64,000 bases of DNA from Arthrobacter pascens (GCF_030815585.1 NZ_JAUSWY010000001.1:558001-622000), one strand, 5' to 3'. Positions 25,269 to 33,660 are shown, counted from the stretch's first letter. Numbers and translations are program-made. Notes: generated by a model not told the origin, from the sequence alone.

Positions 25269-26288
25269 ATGCCCCTCTTTGACCTTCCCCTTGGCCAGCT
25301 CCGAGGCTACACATCCAGCATCACGCAGCCGGCCGACTTCCAGGCCTTCTGGGACTCGACCATAGATGAGGCCCGGACGTTTCCCCTCGCTGCAACTTTC
25401 GAGCCCGTGGAGAACTACCTGTCGGTCATCGACACCTTCGACGTCACGTTCGCCGGCTTCGGCGGGTCCCCGATCAAGGGCTGGCTGCACCTCCCGGCGA
25501 ACCGTCCGGCCGGAACCCGGCTCCCCGTCGTCGTGAATTATGTGGGCTATTCAGGAGGGCGCGGACTGGTCAACCAGGACACCAAATGGGCGCAGGCGGG
25601 CTACGCGCACTTCATCATGGACACCCGCGGCCAAGGCTACGGCGGGACGCTTGGGGAGACGGCGGACCCGCACCCGACCGCCGGGGAGGTGGCCCACGCG
25701 GGGCTGATGACCAGGGGAGCAGGGAGCCGTGAGGACTACTACTACCGCAGAGTCTACGTGGACGCCTTCCGTGCGGTGGAAGCGGCCCAGGCGCACCCGG
25801 AGGTGGATGCTTCGCGGGTGGTGTTGGCCGGAGTCAGCCAGGGTGGCGGCATAGTGGTGGCGGTCGCGGGGCTGGTTGCCGGACGGCTCGACGGCGTCAT
25901 CGCCGCGCTGCCGGACGTCCCGTTCCTGCAGGACTTTCCCCGCGCCATCGACATCACGCCGCGGGGCCCGTATCCGGAGATTGCGGCCTTTCTGGGCCGG
26001 CACCGGGACCGGTACGAGCCCATGCTCGCCGTGCTGAACTATTTCGACGGCGTCAACCTGGCCCGGGCGGCCACGGTTCCGGCACTGTATTCGGCGGCGC
26101 AGATGGACGACATCTGCCCGCCCTCGACCGTGTTCGCCAGCTTCAACGCCTACGGTTCCGGGACCGCCGGAACGTCGGGCACCGGGGCGGCCAAGGAGAT
26201 CGAGGTGTACCGGTTCAACAACCACGAGGGCGGCCAGGAGCACCACTGGATCAAGCAGCTGCAGTTCCTGCGGAAGCTTATTGGGTAG
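25269..26288 (+). CDS. CE7 acetylxylan esterase / cephalosporin-C deacetylase family
   Basis: 339 residues, normal for carbohydrate esterase family 7. The nucleophile lies in GVSQGGG near residue 195; further markers are NYVGYSGGRG, MDTRGQGYGG and the catalytic His in NNHEGGQEHHW near 318. The enzyme removes acetyl groups from xylo- or other oligosaccharides in the cytoplasm; no signal peptide is present. It follows the fucosidase by 74 bases and is likely co-transcribed. Its 3' end overlaps the broken GyrI-like gene on the opposite strand by 11 bases. Confidence 0.93.
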   Translation: MPLFDLPLGQLRGYTSSITQPADFQAFWDSTIDEARTFPLAATFEPVENYLSVIDTFDVTFAGFGGSPIKGWLHLPANRPAGTRLPVVVNYVGYSGGRGLVNQDTKWAQAGYAHFIMDTRGQGYGGTLGETADPHPTAGEVAHAGLMTRGAGSREDYYYRRVYVDAFRAVEAAQAHPEVDASRVVLAGVSQGGGIVVAVAGLVAGRLDGVIAALPDVPFLQDFPRAIDITPRGPYPEIAAFLGRHRDRYEPMLAVLNYFDGVNLARAATVPALYSAAQMDDICPPSTVFASFNAYGSGTAGTSGTGAAKEIEVYRFNNHEGGQEHHWIKQLQFLRKLIG

Positions 26289-26908
26289 CCGCTGCCTCCG
26301 TTAGCGGCTGCCGAATGATGGTCTTCAACTTTTCGGGAGCGGTTCGACGGGCATCACTGAGGTAGATCTCGTGGTGGGTTCCGGAGCGCACACAGCCGTG
26401 ATCGGCGATGAAGTCATGCAGGCGCTCGATAACGGGCCCTTCTTCGGAATAGGGGCCGATATGAAGTACCTGTGCAGCCGGTCCCTCCCTGAAGTGTTCC
26501 AGGCGCATCCTGTCCATCGATGTCAGCTCGGGCTTCTTCCGCATGGCAGCTTCAGCCGCCTCCTGGAACAGCGTGGCCGTGACCGCCGCAGGCTGCATGA
26601 TCATGAGGGTCCAATTCCAGTCCTGCTTGTTCGTGACCGAAAAGGTGGCCATGTCCTGCACCCACCACAGCCCCTCCAAGGGCATCACGCTGAAGTCGAT
26701 TTCCTCCGGCGCCCGGCGGATCGCGAACTTTGCCGTGTACGCCACGGCATAAAGCGCCTGGACGGCAGCGGCATACCCGGGGGGCGGTGTTGGGATCGCC
26801 GTGGCCGTCGATCATCAGGAACGCCATCCCGGGCACGTCCACCATCGTCGGCTCGCGGGGAGCCGAATACAGGTGCTTCAGCTCCTTCTTGTAATCCACC
26901 TTCAGCAA
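26278..26908 (-). pseudogene. GyrI-like small-molecule-binding protein, frameshifted
   Basis: Two adjacent frames together make a typical protein of about 210 residues. The N-terminal part reads LLKVDYKKELKHLYSAPREP and ends GHGDPNTAP. The C-terminal part continues GYAAAVQALYAVAYTAKFAI through HEIYLSDARRTAPEKLKTI. The break lies at a C6 run around 26788-26794; removing one C restores one frame. The domain is the GyrI-like/AraC effector-binding type. Either the gene is inactive or the run is a sequencing error. The TTG at 26908 with a GGAAGGA site is the likely start. Confidence 0.75.
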
Positions 26909-26955
26909 ATCAGCAGTCCTTCCCGCACAGCAGGGCCCAATGTGAAGCTCACGGT

Positions 26956-26985
26956 TTGCGAGCAGGCTAGCGCCCACGCTATGGT
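26956..26985 (+). promoter_or_regulatory. Candidate promoter of the DAHP synthase leader
   Basis: TTGCGA (26956-26961), an 18-bp spacer, and TATGGT (26980-26985). The leader-peptide ATG at 26993 is 7 bases after the -10, so transcription would begin on or next to the start codon (leaderless). Confidence 0.5.
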
Positions 26986-26992
26986 CTTGGCT

Positions 26993-27052
26993 ATGACTAA
27001 CCGTTGGTATGCGTATTTTTCGTTGGCTCTGGAGGGGCCCGCGTCTAACTGA
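26993..27052 (+). CDS. Aromatic leader peptide for ribosome-mediated attenuation
   Basis: A 19-codon frame, MTNRWYAYFSLALEGPASN, upstream of DAHP synthase. Residues 5-9 (Trp-Tyr-Ala-Tyr-Phe) cover all three end products of the shikimate pathway, the expected signature of a leader whose translation senses aromatic amino-acid charging. A terminator-like hairpin lies 30 bases after the stop. An in-frame ATG at 26981 could add four residues. A similar arrangement (aroR before aroF) is known in Corynebacterium glutamicum. The mechanism here is inferred from layout. Confidence 0.7.
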   Translation: MTNRWYAYFSLALEGPASN

Positions 27053-27081
27053 CACGCATCCAACTTTCCTTCAGAGCTAAC

Positions 27082-27105
27082 AGGGCAGAGATCATTCTCT
27101 GCCCT
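27082..27105 (+). terminator. Attenuator hairpin before DAHP synthase
   Basis: AGGGCAGAG (27082-27090), a 6-base loop, and CTCTGCCCT (27097-27105): a perfect 9-bp stem between the leader peptide and the structural gene. CAGAG at 27072-27076 or CTCTGG in the leader coding region could form competing pairings. It lacks a long T run. Confidence 0.6.
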
Positions 27106-27166
27106 TCGCCATTTCTCCGGCGGGTTCTGATCTGGGCCCGCTTCCCATCTGGAACAGGACCCGAAC

Positions 27167-28300
27167 ATGAGCACAGCACCAGCCGCCACCGCCGGCACAT
27201 CCACGCCACAAGCCGGTAAATCCACATCCAACCTGCGCGTCAGCGAATTCACGGCATTGCCCACGCCCCAGGAGCTCATTGGCGAGCTGCCGCTGGATGC
27301 CCGGGTGACGGACGTCGTCGAGCGGGGGAGGGATGAAGTCCGCGCCATCATGGACGGTGTGGATGACCGGCTGCTGGTCATTGTGGGCCCATGCTCCATC
27401 CACGATCCGAAGGCCGGACTGGAATACGCCCGCCGGCTGGTGAGCCAGGCGGAGAAGCACAAGGAAGACCTGCTGATTGTCATGCGGGCCTACTTCGAGA
27501 AGCCGCGCACCACCGTGGGCTGGAAGGGCCTGATCAACGATCCACGCTTGGACGGCAGCCACGACATGGCCACCGGGCTCAGCGCCGCCCGGCAGTTCCT
27601 GCACCAGATCACCTCACTGGGGCTGCCCACGGCCACCGAATTCCTGGAACCCATCAGCCCCCAGTACATGGCTGACCTGATCTCCTGGGGCGCCATCGGG
27701 GCACGCACCACCGAAAGCCAGATCCACCGTCAGCTCGCGTCCGGCCTGTCCATGCCGATCGGGTTCAAGAACGGCACCGACGGCGACCTGCAGATCGCCA
27801 TCGACGCCTGCGGTGCCGCCGGTGCTGCCCAGGCGTTCCTGGGGATCGACGGCGACGGGCGGGCAGCGCTCGTGGCCACCGCCGGCAACCCGGACACCCA
27901 CGTCATCCTCCGCGGCGGACGCAAGGGACCCAACTACTCGGCTGCCGACGTCGAAGCCGCCTCCGCAAGGCTTGCAGCGAAGCAGCTCAACACTCGGCTC
28001 ATCGTGGACGCAAGCCACGCCAACAGCGGGAAGAGCCATCACCGTCAGGCCGAGGTGGCACTGGAAATCGGAGCCCAGCTCGAGGACGGCGGCCAGGCCG
28101 CGCAGGCCATTGCGGGCGTAATGCTGGAGAGCTTCCTGGTGGGTGGCGCCCAGAACCTGGACGTGGCCGAGCACGCAGCGGGCCGGTCGGAGCTTGTTTA
28201 CGGCCAGAGCGTCACGGACGCCTGCATGGACTGGGACGTGTCGGTATCCGTGCTGAACCAGCTGGCGGCGTCGGCACGGAAGCGCCGTGCGGCGAAATGA
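27167..28300 (+). CDS. 3-deoxy-7-phosphoheptulonate (DAHP) synthase, class I
   Basis: 377 residues, class I (AroF/AroG/AroH) enzyme joining phosphoenolpyruvate and erythrose 4-phosphate at the entry to the shikimate pathway. Signature segments: LLVIVGPCSIHDP (PEP/metal Cys), MRAYFEKPRTTVGWKGLIND, GARTTESQIHRQLASGLSMP, IGFKNGTDGDLQ, ILRGG and VDASHANSGKSH. A flexible 30-residue Ala/Thr-rich N-terminus precedes the core. It is controlled by the leader peptide and hairpin upstream. Many actinobacteria instead rely on a class II enzyme, so this may be the regulated isoenzyme. Confidence 0.95.
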   Translation: MSTAPAATAGTSTPQAGKSTSNLRVSEFTALPTPQELIGELPLDARVTDVVERGRDEVRAIMDGVDDRLLVIVGPCSIHDPKAGLEYARRLVSQAEKHKEDLLIVMRAYFEKPRTTVGWKGLINDPRLDGSHDMATGLSAARQFLHQITSLGLPTATEFLEPISPQYMADLISWGAIGARTTESQIHRQLASGLSMPIGFKNGTDGDLQIAIDACGAAGAAQAFLGIDGDGRAALVATAGNPDTHVILRGGRKGPNYSAADVEAASARLAAKQLNTRLIVDASHANSGKSHHRQAEVALEIGAQLEDGGQAAQAIAGVMLESFLVGGAQNLDVAEHAAGRSELVYGQSVTDACMDWDVSVSVLNQLAASARKRRAAK

Positions 28301-28442
28301 TTACCCGGATGGCTTTCACAATAGCCCCAAGAACCTCTAGAGTATCTAGCACATGGTTGGTGGATGGCTCAGCATCGGCACACCGCAATGGCATAAACCT
28401 GGGGTCCGTGTTGTCCATCCGTCAGCAAAGGAATAAAGGCAA

Positions 28443-28655
28443 ATGTCCGCAGAACAGAACTTCTCGAACGCGAAGTTCCTGACCGTGGCCGAAGTGGCCG
28501 AGGTCATGCGCGTCTCCAAAATGACCGTGTACCGCCTTGTCCATTCCGGCGAAATGCCCGCGGTGCGCTTTGGCCGCTCGTACCGGGTACCGGAAAACGC
28601 CGTCGAACAGTACCTCAAGGGTGCTGTAGTGGACGGCCACTCTGAGACCGCCTGA
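28443..28655 (+). CDS. bldC: BldC-family developmental regulator
   Basis: 70 residues, a single MerR/excisionase-like winged helix: FLTVAEVAEVMRVSKMTVYR then LVHSGEMPAVRFGRSYRVPE. This matches the highly conserved BldC family of actinobacteria, DNA-binding proteins that assemble cooperatively on direct repeats; in Streptomyces they delay development. Arthrobacter does not sporulate, so its role here is probably general gene control. An AAGGCAA site precedes the ATG. bS22 follows 205 bases downstream. Confidence 0.93.
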   Translation: MSAEQNFSNAKFLTVAEVAEVMRVSKMTVYRLVHSGEMPAVRFGRSYRVPENAVEQYLKGAVVDGHSETA

Positions 28656-28860
28656 GGTGCCCAGCCGGTGAGTTCCGGCGGCGATTCACCGCTGTTTGGG
28701 ACGCTCAGCGGGGGCCGGTCAGTGGGTGCTCCCGATAAGCGGTACCCTGTTAAGGAACGTTTTAGGTCATTGTAAGAATCTGTCAGTTGTTCAGTCTGTA
28801 GCTCTGTCCACGGACCATTTCCATCAGACAGGTACTGCATCTAGTTTGTAAGGAACTTTC

Positions 28861-28959
28861 GTGGGTTCAGTTATTAAGAAGCGTCGCAAGCGTATGGCCA
28901 AGAAGAAGCACCGCAAGTTGCTTCGTAAGACCCGTCACCAGCGCCGCAATAAGAAGTAG
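28861..28959 (+). CDS. 30S ribosomal protein bS22 (AURKAIP1/COX24 domain)
   Basis: A 32-residue, extremely basic protein starting at GTG: VGSVIKKRRKRMAKKKHRKL then LRKTRHQRRNKK. This is the actinobacterial small-subunit protein bS22, located near the decoding centre in mycobacterial ribosomes. An AAGGAA site lies 6-7 bases upstream and a strong terminator follows. The gene is easily missed because of its size. Confidence 0.93.
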   Translation: MGSVIKKRRKRMAKKKHRKLLRKTRHQRRNKK

Positions 28960-28978
28960 AGATACTTCGAACTGCGTG

Positions 28979-29018
28979 AAATGCCCGTTGCCTCTCCGGC
29001 AGCGGGCATTTTTGTTTT
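28979..29018 (+). terminator. Intrinsic terminator after bS22
   Basis: AATGCCCGTTGCC pairs with GGCAGCGGGCATT around a short TCTCC loop, followed by TTTGTTTTG. This is a classic Rho-independent terminator, one of the few in the window with a T-rich tail. It also stands downstream of the convergent HAD gene. Confidence 0.88.
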
Positions 29019-29029
29019 GTCTGGCCGCC

Positions 29030-29848
29030 CTACACCCGGGGGCCGCGGATACGGGAGAACCCCCGCCAGAGGCCGTACACCGCGCCTCCTGCGGTCGCCG
29101 CCTTGAGCCCCAAGGTGGCTGCACGGCGGCCTGAACGGAAATCGTAGACCGGCCAGTTGTTGTCCCGGGCGTGGCGGCGGAGCCTGGAGTCGGGATTGAT
29201 GGCCACGGGGTGTCCCACCAGGGTGAGCAGCGGGATGTCGTTGTAGGAATCGCTGTAGGCCCAGCAACGTTTGAGGTCCAGGCCTTCGGCGTCTGCGATG
29301 CCCTGGACGGCCACTGCTTTCGCGGAGCCGTGCAGGATGTCGCCCACCAGCCGTCCGGTATACATGCCGTCGGCAACTTCGCCCACGGTACCCAGGGCTC
29401 CGGTCAGGCCAAGGCGGGTGGAGATCACGGTGGCTACCTCGATGGGAGTGGCTGTGACCAGCCAGACCCGCCGGCCCACTCGGAGGTGCTGCTGCGCCAG
29501 GGCCCTTGCCCCGGGCCAGATCCTGGACGCGATCATTTCGTCATAGACCTCTTCGCCAAGGGCCTTGATGTCCTCCACGGTGATGCCGGCGGCGAGGGTA
29601 AGGGCGGAATCGCGGACAGCGTGGACATCGTCCATGTTTTCGCCGCGCGCCACGAACTTGAACTGCTTCCAGGCAAATCCTGCGGCCTGCGCGAAGGTAA
29701 ACGCGCCGCGCTGGTGCATCTTGCGTGCCACGTGGAAGAGGCTGGCGCCCCTCATCAGGGTGTTGTCTACGTCGAAGAACGCCGCCTCGCCGGGCTGGGG
29801 TGCCGCAACCGGATGGGTGACCACAGCGACGTACTTCTCCTCGGGCAT
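29030..29848 (-). CDS. HAD-IB family phosphatase (SerB-like)
   Basis: 272 residues from the ATG at 29848. HAD motif I FFDVDNTLMRG (nucleophile Asp near 24), motif II VWLVTATP and motif III/IV AYSDSYNDIPLL are intact. A C-terminal extension ends in a basic GFSRIRGPRV after a weakly hydrophobic stretch, common in the actinobacterial HAD-IB subfamily related to lysophosphatidate or phosphoserine phosphatases. The substrate is unknown. It diverges from the glutaredoxin-like gene; this bldC-HAD-glutaredoxin-rex order is widespread in actinobacteria. Confidence 0.9.
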   Translation of the reverse strand: MPEEKYVAVVTHPVAAPQPGEAAFFDVDNTLMRGASLFHVARKMHQRGAFTFAQAAGFAWKQFKFVARGENMDDVHAVRDSALTLAAGITVEDIKALGEEVYDEMIASRIWPGARALAQQHLRVGRRVWLVTATPIEVATVISTRLGLTGALGTVGEVADGMYTGRLVGDILHGSAKAVAVQGIADAEGLDLKRCWAYSDSYNDIPLLTLVGHPVAINPDSRLRRHARDNNWPVYDFRSGRRAATLGLKAATAGGAVYGLWRGFSRIRGPRV

Positions 29849-29936
29849 GTCCCCGAGTCTAGTCAATCCACGGGCCGCCGCGGTCCGCGTCGCCGTGCGC
29901 CGCGCGGTCCGCCCCAAAGGGCGATACGGTTTAACC

Positions 29937-30191
29937 ATGGCTAAACCGCAGGTTGTCCTGATCACCAAAGCAGACTGTCACCTGTGCGCAGACGCGCGCG
30001 ACGCCGTCGGGCGGGTTACTGCCTCGCTGGGACTTGAGTGGACGGAACAGTTGGTGGATCACCTGCCGGAGCTGCGCGAACGCTATGCCGAAGAAATACC
30101 GGTGGTGCTGGTGGACGGTGTCCAGCGTGATTTCTGGAAGATAGATGAGATCCGGCTGGAGCGGGTCCTCCAGCGGGCCATGGCTCAGTAG
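29937..30191 (+). CDS. Glutaredoxin-like thioredoxin-fold protein
   Basis: 84 residues, DUF836/glutaredoxin-like. The redox motif is CHLC in LITKADCHLCADARDAV (residues 14-17), and the cis-Pro segment is EEIPVVLVDGV. The C-terminal half reads DFWKIDEIRLERVL. It presumably reduces or carries disulfides in the cytoplasm; the partner is unknown. It is 90 bases before the NADH-sensing regulator Rex and may share its transcript. The start is the ATG at 29937, since the longer frame upstream overlaps the divergent gene. Confidence 0.88.
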   Translation: MAKPQVVLITKADCHLCADARDAVGRVTASLGLEWTEQLVDHLPELRERYAEEIPVVLVDGVQRDFWKIDEIRLERVLQRAMAQ

Positions 30192-30281
30192 GAGTGCGGT
30201 TGCACACAATGGCACCGGCTTTGTTGGCATCAGTGATCGGGCTCTAGAGTGGAGTCACGACGCGACGCGATGGAGGGGATA

Positions 30282-30986
30282 GTGACTTCGCTGGATTCAT
30301 CTCCCCAGGCCGTGCCGGGTGTCCCGCAGGACAAGGGCGCGGCTGCCAAGCAGATTCCGCCCGCGGCCGTAGCCCGGCTGACCCTCTATCTGCGCGCCCT
30401 GAACACCATGCTTGCAGAGGGTGTGGAAAGGGTCTCCTCGGAATCCCTGGCTGAGGCCTCCGGCGTAAGCTCGGCGACGCTCCGCAAAGACCTCTCGCAT
30501 GTGGGCTCCTACGGCACCCGCGGCGTGGGGTACGAGGTGCAGTACCTCAGCCGTCACATTGCCGCGGCACTTGGACTCACGCATGACTGGAAAGTCGCGA
30601 TTGTCGGCGCCGGCAATCTGGGCAAGGCCCTGGCACGCTACGGCGGCTTTGAATCCCGGGGCTTCGACGTGGTGGCCATTTTCGACGCCGACCAGATGGT
30701 GGTGGGGAACGAGGTTGGCTGGCTCCGGGTCAGCGACGTGGCCGACCTCGAGACAGTGCTGGAGCGGACAGGTGCCAACATGGTGGTGCTCGCCCTGCCA
30801 GCCGCGGTGGCCCAGGCTGTGTGCGACCGGGTGGTGGCGGCAGGCGTCCACAGCATCCTCAGCTTCGCGCCCGTGATGCTCCAGGTTCCTGATGGCGTCA
30901 ACCTCCGGAAGGTGGACATGGCCACCGAACTACAGATTCTGGCCTACCACGCACAACGGGCGCAGACCCCGGGCCAGACCGCCTAG
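30282..30986 (+). CDS. rex: Redox-sensing transcriptional repressor Rex
   Basis: 234 residues. An N-terminal winged helix (AAVARLTLYLRALNTMLAEG, ASGVSSATLRKDLSHVGSYG) is followed by a Rossmann domain (VAIVGAGNLGKALARYGGF, IFDADQMVVG) that binds NADH. Rex represses respiration and fermentation genes when NAD is high and leaves DNA when NADH rises. The GTG at 30282 is preferred because GGAGGGG lies just upstream; the ORF extends to 30249. In many actinobacteria rex precedes hemA, but here two membrane-protein genes on the opposite strand follow. Confidence 0.94.
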   Translation: MTSLDSSPQAVPGVPQDKGAAAKQIPPAAVARLTLYLRALNTMLAEGVERVSSESLAEASGVSSATLRKDLSHVGSYGTRGVGYEVQYLSRHIAAALGLTHDWKVAIVGAGNLGKALARYGGFESRGFDVVAIFDADQMVVGNEVGWLRVSDVADLETVLERTGANMVVLALPAAVAQAVCDRVVAAGVHSILSFAPVMLQVPDGVNLRKVDMATELQILAYHAQRAQTPGQTA

Positions 30987-31076
30987 ATTGCGCCGGCGGG
31001 AGGCGGGATCCACGCCCGTCAGGGGTGGTCGCTGCGTTCACCGGTCCTGTTTCAGTGCCGGTGGGCGCTGCGTCGG

Positions 31077-31886
31077 CTAGCGGCCGTAGGGGCTGCCCGG
31101 CTGGCCGTAAGGGTTGGCGAACGGCTGCTGCTTTTGAAAATAGGGTGCGTTGGCTGGCAAATACAGGAGAACTATTCCTGCTACGCCCAGCAGGATCACG
31201 AGGATCTGCATGATGCCGTAGACCGGGCCGAGCGAGAAGACGCCTCCGAAGAGACCCAGAACTGAGATGGCCGCAAAAACCGTGCCAAGAATCCGGGCCC
31301 AGTTCTTGCCCTTCCGGACAGGAAAAGCGACCAGGGCGTAAAGGCCGAGGGAAATGATCGCCCCGATGATGCCGCCCACCATCAAGACGCCCTGCATCGC
31401 ATCCGCTGATCCGGCGGGCAACTCCTGCCCTTGACCTTGGGCCTGCTGCTCCAGCATCTGCAGGAAGGAATCGCCGCCGGTAAAGGCCAGTATGAGGGAG
31501 CTGACGGCTGACAGGATTCCCGCAGCCACGATCAGCTTGAAGGCAAGGTCTACCTGCGGGGGGATTCCCGAAGTGCCCGGCGCCTGCGGCTGCTGCGACG
31601 GATACTGCGCGTAGGGTGACTGCCCGTACGGCTGTTGTCCGTAGGGTTGCTGCTGCCCGTAGGCCGGGGCCTGTGGCGGGTTCTGCCCATACTGCGGTGC
31701 AGCCGGGCTCTGTTCGCCGTACTGCGGGGCATTCTGGCCGTACTGCGGGGCATTCTGCCCGTACTGCGGTGCCGGGGGCGTGGGCTGGCCAAACTGAGGG
31801 GCGTTCTCGCCGTAACGCGGAGCCGGCGGCTGGCCTCCGGACTCCGGCTCGTTCGGGGTGGGAGGCTGGACAGGGGGAGTGCTCAT
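31077..31886 (-). CDS. Pro/Gln/Tyr-rich membrane protein
   Basis: 269 residues. The first 110 are low-complexity with repeats of NAPQYGQ and QPYGQ, then four hydrophobic segments (LIVAAGILSAVSSLILAF, MVGGIIGAIISLGLYALVAF, ILGTVFAAISVLGLFGG, GIMQILVILLGVAGIVLLYL), ending YGQPGSPYGR. A charged RKGKNWARIL precedes the third segment. This architecture (cytoplasmic disordered Pro/Gln tail plus DUF4064-like four-helix domain) is common in Micrococcaceae; the role is unknown. The ATG at 31886 has an AAAGGA site. It is paralogous to the next gene upstream. Confidence 0.8.
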   Translation of the reverse strand: MSTPPVQPPTPNEPESGGQPPAPRYGENAPQFGQPTPPAPQYGQNAPQYGQNAPQYGEQSPAAPQYGQNPPQAPAYGQQQPYGQQPYGQSPYAQYPSQQPQAPGTSGIPPQVDLAFKLIVAAGILSAVSSLILAFTGGDSFLQMLEQQAQGQGQELPAGSADAMQGVLMVGGIIGAIISLGLYALVAFPVRKGKNWARILGTVFAAISVLGLFGGVFSLGPVYGIMQILVILLGVAGIVLLYLPANAPYFQKQQPFANPYGQPGSPYGR

Positions 31887-32061
31887 GAGCGGTCCTTTGC
31901 ATGTCGAGGTTTGGATCGGCTGCCGGGATCGGTCACTGGCCCTGCCCCCAGCGTGGCTTAAGTCCACCGTACTCCCGGGCAGGCCCCCAGCGGGTCATTC
32001 CGGAGAGGTATTCCGGACTCAAATTTGCGCCCGCTGCGCACGCAAACCCTCGGACGCTGGG

Positions 32062-32100
32062 AAGGCCGCAGCCGGCGGTAGTGATGCCGGCTGCGGCCTT
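32062..32100 (-). terminator. Hairpin terminator between paralogous membrane-protein genes
   Basis: AAGGCCGCAGCCGGC (32062-32076) pairs perfectly over 15 bp with GCCGGCTGCGGCCTT (32086-32100), 9-base loop. It lies 28 bases past the stop of the gene at 32129-32815, so it separates the two transcripts. Confidence 0.75.
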
Positions 32101-32128
32101 CGAGGGGAAGTGTATGCGGTGGCTGGGG

Positions 32129-32815
32129 CTAGACGCGGCCCTTGGCGGCTGCAAACCATGCCTGTGAGTTTGGCAGCCACATCAGCACGGTGGCTGCAAG
32201 GCTGATGACGAAGCCAAACCAGCTGCCGCCCTGGTCCAGCATGCTGCCGTTGATCACGGCCAGCACCAGCGAGATTGCGGCTACCACGGTAAGGGCCAGG
32301 CGGGCCCATTCCTTGCCCTCCTTCATCTTCATGGCAAGGATGATCTGTGCGACGCCCAAGGCCAGGGCCACGAGCACCAGCACGAGCACCAGCACGGCTA
32401 TGCCAGGGGCCACTGTGAAGAGCACCAGCGATCCGAACAGGCCGAGGACGCCGCCCAGCACGCCCAGGAGACCGCCGATGAGCCAGATCCAGTAGGAAAC
32501 CTTTAGTTCGGTGGGTAACCCGGTGACGGAAAACATGCCGGAGAAGCCGCCGCTGGGCATCACGTCGTTGAAGTTCTTGGGGCCGTCGGTTGGCATCTCG
32601 AAGTGGAACCCGCCTGACTGGCCCGGCTGACCGTACGGCTGGCCCTGTGAGGGCTGCGCTTGGCCGGACGGCGGATAGGCCTGGGCGGGTGCCTGGTATC
32701 CGGGTGGTGGTGGCTGGTAACCCTGCGACGGCTCGGAGCCGGCGGGAGGAACGTTGCTGGCAGGCGGCTGGGCACCCGGCTGCTGTGGCTGCGGTACTTC
32801 ACTAGGGTTGCTCAT
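32129..32815 (-). CDS. Pro/Gln-rich membrane protein, paralogue of the neighbouring gene
   Basis: 228 residues with a disordered N-terminus of about 75 residues (PPPPGYQAPAQAYPPSGQAQ, PYGQPGQSGG), then four hydrophobic spans (WIWLIGGLLGVLGGVLGLFG, AVLVLVLVLVALALGVAQII, LALTVVAAISLVLAVI, WFGFVISLAATVLMWLPN). KEGKEWARLAL occupies the position of RKGKNWARIL in the paralogue. The ATG at 32815 is preferred over the frame's first codon. Function is unknown. The pair probably arose by duplication. Confidence 0.8.
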   Translation of the reverse strand: MSNPSEVPQPQQPGAQPPASNVPPAGSEPSQGYQPPPPGYQAPAQAYPPSGQAQPSQGQPYGQPGQSGGFHFEMPTDGPKNFNDVMPSGGFSGMFSVTGLPTELKVSYWIWLIGGLLGVLGGVLGLFGSLVLFTVAPGIAVLVLVLVLVALALGVAQIILAMKMKEGKEWARLALTVVAAISLVLAVINGSMLDQGGSWFGFVISLAATVLMWLPNSQAWFAAAKGRV

Positions 32816-33006
32816 GGCTCTCACTGTAGACCGCGTGTCCTTTGATATCTATGAGAACCGAGGCGAAATCCAGTGGAACGGCCGGGGTTTTTCCATACGG
32901 TGGATTCTCCGCCGTGAAGAACTGGAGATGGCCCGCTTAAACATGGCGCCCCGGCCGTTCGGACTCCAGAGGAATCCGCGGCCGGGGCGCAGTCAGGAAG
33001 GCGGAT

Positions 33007-33555
33007 TTATGCCGCGGGTGCGATGAACGCCAGTTCCAGGTTGATGGCAACCTTGTCGCTGACCAGCACGCCGCCGGCTTCCAGTACGGCGTTCCACGTC
33101 AGGCCGAAGTCCTTGCGGCTGATGGTGGTCTCAGCGGTCACACCGGCGCGGGTGTAGCCGAACGGATCCACGGCCACACCGTTGAACTCGGTCTCCAGGG
33201 AGACGGGACGGGTGACGCCCTTGATGGTGAGGTCGCCCGTCAGCTCATAGCTGTTGCCCTTGGCCACCAGGCCGTTGGACACGAACGAGATTTCCGGGAA
33301 CTTCTCTACATCAAAGAAGTCTTCGCCTCGGACGTGGCCGTCGCGGTTGACGTCGCCGGAGTCGAAGCTGGCGGTCTGGATGGTGGCGCTGATCGTGGAG
33401 TCGGCAACGTTTTCAGCGAGGTCCAAGGTTGCTGCTGCATCCTTGAACTGGCCGCGGACCTTGCTGATGCCTGCGTGGCGGACGGTGAATCCGATTTCAC
33501 TGTGGGATGTGTCGAGGGTCCAGGTGCCGGTGGTGACGTCTGCGGGAAGTGCCAT
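33007..33555 (-). CDS. YceI family protein
   Basis: 182 residues, a lipocalin-like beta barrel of the YceI family that binds polyisoprenoid-type lipids. Landmarks are GTWTLDTSHSEIGFTVRHAG at the N-terminus, DVEKFPEISFVSN in the middle and GDLTIKGVTRPVSLE near residue 105. There is no signal peptide, unlike proteobacterial YceI, as is usual for actinobacterial members. An AAGGAGA ribosome site fixes the ATG at 33555. The promoter region contains a GTTGA-N4-TCAAC inverted repeat of MarR type. Confidence 0.92.
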   Translation of the reverse strand: MALPADVTTGTWTLDTSHSEIGFTVRHAGISKVRGQFKDAAATLDLAENVADSTISATIQTASFDSGDVNRDGHVRGEDFFDVEKFPEISFVSNGLVAKGNSYELTGDLTIKGVTRPVSLETEFNGVAVDPFGYTRAGVTAETTISRKDFGLTWNAVLEAGGVLVSDKVAINLELAFIAPAA

Positions 33556-33607
33556 GGTGAATCTCCTTGGGAGTGTGTCGGGTATACGGAAGGTTGACGC
33601 TTCATTT

Positions 33608-33660
33608 GTTGAACTATCAACTAACTGCTGCATCCAGTATAAACATGCATTTGCATGTTT
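33608..33660 (-). promoter_or_regulatory. YceI upstream region with two inverted repeats
   Basis: GTTGA-ACTA-TCAAC (33608-33621), a typical MarR-family half-site arrangement, and AAACATGCA-TT-TGCATGTTT (33641-33660). They lie 53-105 bases before the yceI start. No MarR gene is adjacent; the regulator would be elsewhere. Confidence 0.5.
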
